64,000 nt of DNA from Entomortierella parvispora (taxonomy: Eukaryota; Mortierellomycota; Mortierellomycetes; Mortierellales; Mortierellaceae): NCBI GenBank assembly GCA_963573315.1, contig OY752142.1, forward strand, positions 1 through 64,000, in the 5' to 3' direction. The position numbers were made by a program, and so were the translations under genes. Below the pieces are notes generated by a model. It was given only the letters and a program-made list of their open reading frames with translations. It made no database searches and had not been told where the DNA came from. Below, one piece after another: positions 11,500 through 22,116 of the stretch (position 1 is its first letter; each line of letters opens with the position of its first letter).

Positions 11500-14400
11500 A
11501 TGAGTCAAAAAATCGTCGACCTTCAGCCAGAGGTTCCCTACCACACTTATACCATCGCCGAGACTGAGGCTCAACTCAAGACCAACATCATCGAAGGCCT
11601 CACCTCAGAGGAGGCAGCTGTCCGTATCCATCTCCATGGAACCAATGAGCTCAAGGGCAACGGCGGTGTTTTATGGTACAAGGTCCTTTGGCGCCAAATT
11701 GCCAACCCTCTCGTTGTCGTCCTTCTCATTGCCAATGTAAGTGTTTGAAACTTTTGCACTCGAAATGCTTTTTGTCAGTGTTCCAGCATGCAAGGGGTCT
11801 GATGAAATAACTGAGCCCCTCTCTTCTTTACAGATCCTGGCTTTTGCCACAAAGCAATTCGCCGAAGGAGGTGTCATTTTGTTTATCATCATCATGAATG
11901 CAACTATCGGTTTTTATCAAGACTTCAACGCCGAGCAGACCATGGATGCACTTCGTAACATGTCCTCGCCTACTTCACAGGTCATTCGTGACGAAGCCCG
12001 CGTTGTCATCCCCAACAGCCATGTGGTTCCCGGCGATGTGATGATCTTCGAGGACGGTGCTGTCATTGGTGCCGACTGCCGGCTCTTGGAAGTCTTTAAC
12101 CTCGAAACGGACGAAGCTCTTCTCACTGGCGAATCGCTGCCTGTCCAGAAAAACCTAGACGTGATCAAAAACGCTGAGCAATCTCTGGGAGATCGCTTGA
12201 ACATGGTATTTGCTTCTACCACTGTTGTCAAGGGCCGAGCCAAGGGTATTGTAACAGGTACCGGAATGGGCACTCAGATCGGTAAAATCGCCACCACCCT
12301 CATGAATGTCGACACCAGCGAGCTTACTCCGCTACAAAAACGCTTGAACAAGATGGCGTATTGCATTTTCGTTGCGGCTGTTGTCTTGGTCATCGTAGTC
12401 TTTGCCGTGCACAAATTCCGCTACAGCAATGAGATTGCCATCTATGCCATATCCGTCGCCATCTCGATGATCCCTCAAGGCTTAGTGGCTATTGTCACTC
12501 TGACAATGGCTTTTGGTGTCCGCCGCATGGCTAAAGCTAAAGCAATTGTTCGTCGTCTGTCATCGCTCGAGAGCCTGGGTGCTGTTACCAACATTTGCTC
12601 AGATAAGGTTCGTTTCCATTTCATCTAGATCTTTGCAGAAAGTCTGTTGTCATTCAAATTTGTTATTAACAGCAGCAATGCAACGAATTCTGTGTCCACC
12701 TAGACTGGTACTTTGACCCAATCCAAGATGGTGGCAGTTCGCATGTGGCTCCCAGGCGATGGATACTACCGTATGACCGGAACTGGATTCAGTCCTCAGG
12801 GTGAAATCTTTCGACAAGGCGAGTCCACTGACGGTCAGTTGCACACCCAGGAAGAAAAGGCCATCCCTGCTTCAAGCAGTGGACAGCTCTTGCGTATGAT
12901 TCAAGCGTCTGCTCTCTGCAACATGGCTGAACTCCGTCGCACCAACCACCCAGAGACTCACGGCGAGTGGACAGCAATTGGTGACCCCACCGAGATTGCG
13001 CTTCAAGTGCTCGCACACAAAGCTGGAATGCCTAAACCAGAGCTAGTCGAAGATGGCTTTCAACTTATTACGGAGTTCCCATTTGACTCTGCTGTCAAGC
13101 GTATGTCGGTGTTGTATATGGCCCCTCCGAGCAAGGATGAAGATAAGGAGCACTTGATCTTCACGAAAGGCGCCACAGAACGGATTCTTGCACGTTGCAG
13201 CCACTACCGCGATGGAGACGCTGAGATCCCATTCAAGGAAGAGAAGGATACCATACAGCCTGACTTTATCTCCGTCATCATGGAGAGAGCCGACTCCTTG
13301 GCCGAGCAGGGCCTCCGTGTTCTATCGCTCTCATATCGCAAGTTCCACCCTATCCCTGGAATGGACCCTGTCCACGGTTTGGATCGCGATGAAATCGAGT
13401 CAAATCTTGTTTTTTTGGGCCTAGTTGGCATCTATGATCCTCCCCGTGCCGAATCTCTCCCAGCCGTGATGAAGTGCTACAAGGCGGGTATCCGAGTTCA
13501 CATGCTTACAGGCGACCACCCCTCCACAGCAGCTGCGATCGCCAAGGAAGTCGCCATTATCCCTGCCGATACTGATATCAAGAACAGCTCCATGGTCATG
13601 AGCGCCGACAAGTTTGATGCGATGTCTGACGATGAAATCGACGCTTTAAATGAGCTTCCTCGCGTTGTTGCTCGTTGCTCGCCCAATACTAAGGTCAAGA
13701 TGATTGCGGCTCTCCACAGGCGTAACCTTTTCGCGGCCATGACTGGCGATGGTGTCAATGACTCTCCTTCACTCAAGGCCGCCAACGTTGGTATTGCGAT
13801 GGGCCAATCTGGATCCGATGTTGCCAAGCAAGCCGCGGATATTGTTCTTACCGATGATAACTTTGCTACGATCGTTGAAGCAATTGCAGAGGGCCGTCGC
13901 ATGTTTTTCAATATCCAAAAATTTGTTCAGCATTTGATGTCTGGCAACATCGCCACTATCCTCGTCCTGGTCGTTTCTCTGGCTGTCAAGGACAATCAGC
14001 AAGACTCTGTATTCCCTCTGAGTGCCTCCGCTATTCTCTTCATGAATCTGTGCTACTCTTCTCCGCCAGCCATCGGGCTGGGTCTTGAGCCTGCCAGCGA
14101 CACGAACATGACGGAACCTCCTCGCACTTCCAAAGAGGGTCTCTTCTCGTTCGAGGTCTTGATGGACATGTTTGTCTACGGAGTTGTCATGGCGGTTCTG
14201 TCATTTGTACCTTTCATCCTGGTGCTCTTTGTGTTCGAAGGTGGCCAGCTTGGATACAAATGCAATGTGGAATACTCTGATGTTTGCGATGGTGTCTTCC
14301 GCGCTCGTTCAACTTGCTACGCCACCCTGACTTTCCTGGTTCTCTCGCATGCAATCAATTGTCGCGATATTCGCCAATCCGGCTGGCAGTGGAGCCGCCT

Positions 14401-14611
14401 CAAGACTGTGAAAAGTAACAAGACCCTCTGGTTAGCGATTGTCATTGGAGCCATTATCCTCTTCCCTGTGATCTATGTCCCTGGTCTGAACAAGAATGTA
14501 TTCAAGCATGAAGGCATCTCCTACGAGTGGGGTCTCGTCTTTGGAATGCTGTTTATTTACACTGCTTTTGTGGAGACGTATAAGTTTGTCAAACGCAGCA
14601 CCATGGCCTAG
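11500..14611 (+). CDS. ENA1: ENA-type P-type (IID) Na+/K+-exporting ATPase
   Basis: Predicted plasma-membrane cation pump of about 972 residues. Exons: 11500-11736, 11834-12607, 12704-14611 (TAG), all phase 0, with GTAAGT/CAG and GTTCGT/TAG introns. Seen: cation-ATPase N-terminal region, TGES actuator motif near residue 177, M4 IPQGL, phosphorylation motif SDK|TGTLT with the catalytic Asp at residue 336, hinge motif TGDGVNDSP near 683, and C-terminal NLCYSSPPAIGLGLEPA. The M4 and M6 signatures fit the fungal IID group that exports Na+ or K+ rather than PMA1 H+ pumps or SERCA. The second intron falls exactly inside the catalytic DKTGT motif, so unspliced message gives a truncated, dead pump. 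It is the first supported gene after the telomere. Ion preference is inferred from family. Confidence 0.93.
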
Positions 14612-14996
14612 AGTCCCGCCCCCAATTTGTTGTCGCTTCACTGCTACAATAAATCTTCAGATTTCTACCTTATAGATTGCTCAAAAGTTCGTACAATAGA
14701 ACATACCCAAGAGAATGTGTGTGGCCCTGGTGGATGATAATATATGTTATCGTGAAATGTATGGGCCTCGGCAAAAAAGAGCAAGCAAAACAAAATAAAA
14801 AATTGCGGCAGAATGCCCACCTGTTTTCATAGACAGCAACCTCTTTTATTTCCGCCGCCTTTTCTCCTGACAATACAAGACACGATAGCAAAAAGGGAGA
14901 CAATATCAGGGACAATCGGAATCGGGTGGTTTAAAGGGCCAATCTTGTAGGCTAGACACCCGCGTGGTTCATTTCATGGCCTTGACGGTCGCTTCC
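14612..14996. other. Convergent 3' intergenic region
   Basis: Lies between the ends of the ENA gene (+) and the cysteine-rich peptide gene (-). It holds CAATAAATC near 14647, a likely poly(A) signal for the ATPase, and A-rich runs. No gene seen. Confidence 0.5.
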
Positions 14997-15161
14997 CTAG
15001 TTTGCACAGCAAGTATAATAGCCAATGAGGTAGGAGGGACAGATATGTGTTCCTGCGGGACATGAGATGGTGGCTTCCGCCTCAACAGGACGGGCGTTGA
15101 CAGTGGAAAGCAAAGTTAAAATGGCGGCGAGGACAGCAATATTGTAGGCCTTGGAGAGCAT
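14997..15161 (-). CDS. Small secreted cysteine-rich peptide, 54 residues
   Basis: Starts at the ATG at 15161-15159 (MLSKAYNIAVLAAILTLLST). A signal peptide of about 23 residues ends near VNA; the mature chain of about 31 residues contains four cysteines in a C-x6-C-x9-CC pattern, enough for two disulfides. A TATA box on the minus strand (TATAAATA, plus positions 15293-15300) lies 132 bp upstream of the ATG, and a pyrimidine-rich leader precedes the start, which supports this short frame as a real gene. No known family is recognised. The longer frame up to 15548 runs through the promoter and is not used. Possible roles such as effector or antimicrobial peptide are guesses. Confidence 0.72.
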   Translation of the reverse strand: MLSKAYNIAVLAAILTLLSTVNARPVEAEATISCPAGTHICPSYLIGYYTCCAN

Positions 15162-15292
15162 GTTGGAATTCGCGTCAAAGGATTGAGAGTGCTTCGATAA
15201 TTGAGTTGAGGGTTGCTTCTGGGGAGGGTAAGATAGGAAAGATATGTTTGCACTGTTGATTGAAAACGAGAAAAGATTTGAAGTGAAAGGGT

Positions 15293-15300
15293 TATTTATA
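15293..15300 (-). promoter_or_regulatory. TATA box of the cysteine-rich peptide gene
   Basis: TATAAATA on the minus strand, 132 bp before the start codon, inside an AT-rich block. Confidence 0.6.
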
Positions 15301-15304
15301 TAAA

Positions 15305-18300
15305 AACAATTACCATGACCGCGAGGCGAAAACGTCGACAGGTCAGAGAAGGTGATCCATATTCGAAAATGCCAAGCAAAGTCGACAGAACAGGTGGTGG
15401 GGTTCATCGGGAGCCGGAAGCAAGATCCGGAGAAGCAATGGACAAAGTCAATGAGAACAACATCGCAGATGCCTATCCAGGGCAGACCCAGTTTGGTATT
15501 TCTCCATCTCCACAAACCTGGGGTAAAAGCAAACCCAAAGGTACTCAAATCCTGTCAGTACATCACTCCAAGGTCGTTGGCGAATGGCACTCGAAGGCAA
15601 AAACAGCATGCAGTTCGTGCAATCCCGGAGATCCCTCTGAATTGCCAAAGATCAAACACAAACTCCACTTTGTCGAGCGGACGTGAGCATGCAGGCTATC
15701 ACAGTTGTGCGACCAAACACACCCGCGACCAAACAGACCCACTTTATTTAGCAGGCTGGGGAGTTCAGCTCTTTTTAAAATCTACGCTGCTTGATGAATG
15801 CCATCAACAATGCAAACCTCAACACCCCTGGTAGCTCTGAATCGGACAAATACCGTGAAATCTCTGTCGTTTTAGGTCAGTATGCACTAAAGCTCGACAC
15901 AATGGTTGCCGCAGAAGACTTACTATCCGAAAGAGCTGGTGGAACATCTGCTGTTGTTAATGAGTACATGAAGTGGTCGGCACGCGTCTTTCCATGTTGT
16001 CGGACCATTCCTTAGAGCCATATCCTACTGCGTGGGAGGCAGGGCCGCCCACGGATGTTACGACAGAGCTTCTTCGTCGCATGACCACATCTTCAGGCAA
16101 CAAAGCAGCTATCTGGACTTTTGACTCTTGCCTCAACGCCCAATGCCTGGCACAATCCTCCTGTATGAAGAAAATGGCTCTTTGTCCCTTGAATCTCCTC
16201 GTTCAAGACTAAGAGGAACAAGATATCACTTTTGACGAGGTTGCCCAATTGACAAGTTGATCCTGTGCAGGAAATAGAATGATGACGCCTGAAAACTAGT
16301 GCCGGTGGAATTTAACAACGTCCTTGAAAGGGGTCACGAATAGAGCTGAGATCCTTGTAGTACGTGTTGAAGCAACGGCTCCGCGTTTTCGACAGCAAAT
16401 CCGTATTGCCAACACCTAAACATTGGTGGAAACTTGAATCATGAGAGTCAAATATCTAGTTCGAGTCATTTCAGCCCGACTGTTGCCACCCTCAACAAGA
16501 CAAAGAGGTATGGGAAACATGACGCAGTGATGAATCGGCAAAGGAAGTACGCGATAGGAAGGGCTTTGAAATGGAAAAGAGAGGAGAGTGGAGAAGAGGA
16601 TAGTGAAAAGGGATGAATAGAAGGATGAGGTATCGATGGAAAGAAAGAATGGAAGCTGGCAGGTGCCTGCATGCAAAGAGCATGTCTCCCTTTTTTTGCC
16701 CCTGCACGCATCTTTGTTTGCTCTTTCTCCCCTCCACTGTTTGACTTCACCACAGAAACTGCCTTGCAGAGGCGCACCGGACACGGGGAACAGAGCCAAG
16801 ACACAAAGTCATGGCTCCTGGCGCTTGGAATAGTTGATTGCGGTGTTGCCCGCGCCATTCCTTCAATGGCCCAGTCAACATTACTCAGGCTGACATTTAT
16901 TTCCTTGGTCCATCAGATGCTAGAAAGACTTCCCATGTCCCGCATTATGTACTCAGGAACTCGGCATCGGCATTCGTCGCGTCGCCCGTTGTGAACAAGA
17001 CTCCACCCAAATTCAATGAAACCGACATCGTCTCCTTCAGGCTTTGCTCTTCTGCTGGACGTGGACTCAGCTGCTGCTATTTTGACCAGATGGCTGGAGA
17101 GGAAGTCGTCACAGAGACCCCACTGGGGAACGATGATCAACACGATCTGCCACTCCGCAGGGCCGTACAGTACAGGCACATATAAAGACGAATGCACGCG
17201 TATCGTATGAGTGAACCTTTCAGAGCCATCATGTCCGTTTGCTCAACTAATTGGTCTTTTCCGACCATTCGACTCACCAGCGCTATCCTCGAACCAGTTC
17301 CAGGGAATGAGAACAATCGATGAGCCACAAGGTCGAGGATCGAGCGGAACATCATAGGCAGGGCAGCCTCGTCTGCTAGAAGGTAAGATGGCTTACCAAT
17401 TGTAGTTGTGGAGTGATGTTCCGAACACTACTCTCTCGTCCCACCTTGATCCTTCAGAGTGAAAACAAGGAAGCAGGTATGGGAGGATCTAACAAAGACA
17501 GAAACACGCACTCATTCCAACAATCGCGACCGCGTGAACACAACACGATCAAAGCAGATTGGGGAACAAAGTCGAAGACAGGAAGGAGCTTTTTCCGTTC
17601 GATTAAAAAGAATGTGGCGCCTAACAGTCATTGATACTACGGAAGGCTGAGCCGAGAAGGCGATCTTGAAGGCTTCAAGGTCGTTGAAAGAGACGCGATC
17701 ACGCGATAAACCGAAGACAAAATGAATAGATGCAATTTATTGACCAAACAATCGACTACGAGCAATGAAAATGGGATACACCTGCAAATGACAGAGAAGA
17801 AAACAAATAAAAAGGTCAGGACTCTGCATTGATCGGATGGACAAAGAAACAAACATTGTTTCTGTTGTTATTTGTGGCTCAGGGTATGGGTATGTTGTAT
17901 CCATTGCTCCGAAGAGGCATCATAAAGACTAATCGTTAAGCATCATTGCTACAATGAACAACGAGAATGCAAGAGAATGCAAGTGGCGAGAGGAGAAAAG
18001 GCGAATGTAATGTACCTTTTGAGATCTGACTTTAACTGATGAAGATTGGAACAACTGAATGGAAGGAGGAGGAAGGAGGAAGGAGGAAGAAGGAAGGAAG
18101 AAGAGAAAGAAAAAAGAAAAAAGAGGCTTTTCTGTTTTCAAAACAATGCAAATCCTTGCCGCCCCTTAAAAAGGCGCCAGAAAATTTTCCGATCTTTGGT
18201 GGCGTCAATTGACGCAAGAGTGACCCTCTCTAACAGGAGTTAACAGCAACGGAGCAATTGTGCAAGAAGCCCCAGAAGCACGCAGAACCGCTTCCCCAAA

Positions 18301-18860
18301 CACCAACGATCTCGTAGAATATGTAGCGTAAATGACGTGCGAATACCCGACAGCACGCACATATGTTCGAGCGCAATCGAAGGCAACCCCACCAACAGCA
18401 GAAGTAGAATGCACTTCTGTATCTTTGCTGTAGTCTGTGTTGCAGCACAAACGTCAACAGCAGCAGCAAGAGTGGAGCCTGTGTAGGAGTACCAAATAAG
18501 CACGCCATCCATTAATAATAAGGGGTATCGGCAAAGTGCGAGCACGCCATCCCCTCGACAGCTTAGAAAGCAGCCAGAGCTGGCCCTGTCGCACCTGCAA
18601 GGTCTCGAGCCAGTTGGCGCTCAGTATTTGAATCGGAAAAAGGGCCAAAGGAGAATAAAATAAAATTTTTGGTCGATTTCTAACGAGGATCGGCGGAGTG
18701 TCGACGGCTGCTGTATATGATAGGCCAGAGATTACTTACTGTCTTCTAGTGTGGAAGCGGCCGTTGATGTTGATGATGCGATCGCGACATCCTTTTGGTG
18801 GATCAACGGAGGTTTACAATATGCAAGATCGGTGTGTGCGTTGGTCGCGTGAAAAGGGGG
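15305..18860. other. Gene-poor stretch with possible gene remnants
   Basis: No intact gene could be supported. Plus-strand frames at about 15791-16015 and 15973-16212 have protein-like composition (for example SDKYREISVVLGQYALKLD) but are in different frames with no clean intron between them, which would fit a decayed gene. A frame at 16838-17185 is similar in character. None matches a family I know. A GGAAGGAGGAAGGAGG-type purine run lies at 18060-18125. Confidence 0.4.
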
Positions 18861-18867
18861 GGATTCG

Positions 18868-18874
18868 TATAAAA
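18868..18874 (+). promoter_or_regulatory. TATA box of the OPT transporter gene
   Basis: TATAAAA lies 216 bp before the OPT start codon. It is followed by a long pyrimidine tract (18890-19020), the usual layout of a strong promoter and leader in this window. Confidence 0.6.
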
Positions 18875-19089
18875 GGGCCAAGGACTCTTTTTTTCTTTCT
18901 TTCCACAGCCCTCTTGCCTCCAGTTTTTTTTGTGGCCTTTTTTTTGTTGGTCCATTTGTCCTCTCTTCCCGTCCTCTCTTTTCTCTCTCTCTCCCTCTTT
19001 CTCTCCCTGTTCCCTGCCCTGCCCATTACCATCTTTGCGTCCCTCGATAATCCTGATCTACTCCCACACACAAACACACATCATATACC

Positions 19090-21468
19090 ATGGCGGCAGC
19101 AATTCTGGACCGGAAAGATGGCAAAGCGGACCTTGTCGACTTGGCCGATGCCCTCTCTCTGAACGAGAAGGCTCAATCCATTGACAGTCTGGATGAAGTT
19201 GATGACTCGGTATGTTATGTTGGCTAGTATACGCTTTTTCTTTCGTTTCCAAGAAATCTGAACAGGCGCTCTGACCTGTACCCCCTTCTTCCTCTCATTC
19301 TGCAGCCCATCCTCGAAGTTCGTGCCTCAGTACCACCAACAGACGACACCTCTCTCCCAACAAAGACATTCCGTGCGTGGTTCCTCGGCATCTTTTTCAC
19401 CTTGGTGTTGGCTTTCGTAAACCAGTTCTTCTGGTTCCGCGATAATCCATTGACGATTCGTGTCATGGTTGCTCAATTGCTCGCCTACCCCCTGGGCTCT
19501 CTTATGGCCCGCTTTCTCCCTACCCGGACTTTCTCCATCTTTGGTTGGAAGTACACCCTCAACCCCGGACCTTTCAACATTAAGGAGCACGTCTTGATCA
19601 CTATCATGGCCAACACTGGAGCGACCACCTTTGCCGCCATTGACATCATCGTCATTCAAGAGCTCTACTACCACGACAGCTGGGGTTTCGGCGGTGGCTT
19701 GCTTCTGGTGATTTCGACTCAGTTCGTTGGCTATGGCTTTGCTGGGGCCCTCAGGAGATTCTTGGTCCGCCCTGCAGCCATGGTCTGGCCCGTCAATCTG
19801 GTCAACGCCACTCTTTTCCACACGCTGCACCGTAACAACACTGGCAACGGCACCCTTAGGAGCTCAAATGCTGATGAGGCCACCTCCTGGACAATGTCAA
19901 GGAACATGTTCTTCTTCCTGGTTTCCTCAGCCATGTTTGTTTACTATTGGTTCCCAGGCTATATCTTCCCACTCTTGACTTCGATCAGTTGGGTGTGCTG
20001 GATCAACAGGGACTCGCTTGTGCTGAACCAGCTGGGCTCGGGACTCAACGGTATCGGCTACGGTTCGTTCACCCTCGATTGGTCCTCCATGTCTGCCTGG
20101 TTGCCCTCACCGCTCGCCATCCCCTGGTGGGCTCAAGCCAACATGCTGGCCGGTTTCGTCTTCTTTGTCTGGATTTTGATCCCCATCATGTATTACACAA
20201 ACAGATACGATGGAAAGACGTTCCCCATCTACAACACCAATACCTACGATACTGCTGGTCAACCTTACAACCTCAGCCGAGTTCTTGTCAACAACGCTTT
20301 GGATGAGGAGAAATACGACGCTTACTCTCCTGTTCGTATCACCGCCTTCTTTGCAACCATGTACGGCCAGGGACTCTGCGCTCTTGGCGCCATTGTCTCC
20401 CATGCTTTGCTCTACCACGGCAAGGACATCTGGAAGCGAATCCGCAGCGCCAAGCAGAAAGACGAAGATATTCACGCACGCTTGATGGACCATTATCCCG
20501 AGTGCCCTGACTGGTGGTACGCCGCTACATTTGTCGTTGCCTGCGGTCTTTCGATCCTCACTGTGGAAATGTACCCTTCCAGTGACATGACTTGGTGGCA
20601 CGTTCTTGTTGCCATGGGTTTGGCTGCCATCTGGACCTTGCCTGTCGGCATCTTGACCGCTATTACCTCCCAGGCTCCCTCGATCTCTATGATCTCTGAA
20701 TGGGTGTTCGGTGTTATCTCGCCCGGCAGACCCATTGGAAACATGATTTTCAAGACCTATGGATTCATTACGGTTCAGCAGGCCATTCTCTTCACGCAGG
20801 ACCTCAAGCTCGGACACTACATGAAGGTGCCTCCAAGAGACATGTTTATCTTCCAGATGGTCGGTACATTCGTGGCTGCCTTGGTCTCCATGGGCACTAC
20901 GACCTACTTGATGACTTCCATCGACGACATTTGCACACAGGCCGCCTACCCCTTCACCTGCCCCTCGGCTTCCCTCTTTGGCGCCTCTTCCATTGTCTGG
21001 GGTGTTGTTGGTCCTCTCAAGTTCCTCTCGCCTTCTTCGATGTACTACCCCATCGTTTGGTTCTTCTTCATCGGCTTTGCTATCCCTATTCCTTTCTTCT
21101 TGCTCGCGCGCAAGTACCCCAACTCATGGGTCAAGGATGTCAACATGGCTGCCTTCATGCTTGGTGGTGGCCCTTACCCCCCTGCTGGAACCTCCATCAT
21201 GCCTACTTGGGCTTTGATCGGCTTCATCTTCAACTTTGTGATCAAACGCAGACATTTTGGATGGTGGTCAAAGTACAACTATGTCATGTCCGCCGCCTTG
21301 GATGCTGGAGTCGCCATCTCTGCTTTGGTGATCTTCTTTGCACTCCAGAACAACAACATCAAGATGCCCGCGTGGTGGGGCAACAATCCATCCTCAATTG
21401 ACCAGTGTCCAAGAGTTGGTGAAAACTGGGCCGGCCACAACACCTACGCCGAGCAATCTCAATCTTAA
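19090..21468 (+). CDS. OPT-family oligopeptide transporter
   Basis: Proton-coupled membrane transporter for tetra- and pentapeptides or related compounds; about 760 residues, within the usual 700-900. Exons: 19090-19209 and 19306-21468 (TAA), phase 0 junction with GTATGT/CAG. The first exon encodes a 40-residue charged cytosolic start (MAAAILDRKDGKADLVDLAD). Seen: the OPT signature NPGPFNIKEHVLITIMAN near residue 126, SPGRPIGNMIFKTYG near 512, and about a dozen or more hydrophobic spans. Codon use is strongly biased to C-ending codons, suggesting high expression. Substrate could be peptides, glutathione or metal chelates; sequence alone does not tell. The gene converges on ELG1. Confidence 0.95.
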
Positions 21469-22116
21469 GAGAGGTTTATCCTTCCGGATCTCCTTTTCTT
21501 TTTCTCTTTTTGTATCATACCCATCGTTCTTCTCACTTGAAGTAGACTATCATAGTGCAAACACCTGTAATAATAATATTTTTTTCATTATCAAACTATT
21601 CGTCTTTTGGCCTCCCTGAAGTGGTAAACGCGCAATTCTTGTGTGAACAAGCGTAGATCGTGTGTTTCCTTCCGGCTCTTGGTTCTACCATAGTCCAAAA
21701 CTTCAGGCACGAGTTTCAATTGGAACAGCTACATGATTTCGAAACTCGGTCAGACCTCGACTATTCCTCGCCAATTAACGAGGTCGTGTCCAAGAGGATT
21801 TGCTCAAGCGAACTTTGAGGGACTGAAAGAACTATCTTTTGAAATTATTGAGATGACAGAAACCCGAAAAAAGGGTCGAGCGGCTCAAGGAGCAATTGAA
21901 GAAGCTATTTTTTATCTTTTTTGACTTTGGTTCAAAACAAAAACCAGCAACCAGTTACCGAACATACTTCTCCTCAATCAGGACACAACCAATGGTACAG
22001 CAGACTTGCACTACAAGGTCTGTTTCGTAGGTATCCGTTGTCATTATGAACATGGTGAAACAGGACGTCAAACGAGATGAGACGCAGTTCCATGGTATAT
22101 TTTCTAAAATAGGGCT
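21469..22116. other. Convergent intergenic region, OPT/ELG1
   Basis: No gene seen. AT-rich 3' sequence of the transporter (AATAATATTTTTTTC near 21570) is followed by unique sequence with only short frames. Confidence 0.5.

Noticed and set aside
15162-15548. Longer frame upstream of the cysteine-rich peptide
   Set aside because: Runs through the TATA box and leader; the signal peptide begins at the ATG at 15161.
20107-21401. Frames of 230-236 codons inside the OPT gene on either strand
   Set aside because: Shadows of a strongly C-biased transporter gene.
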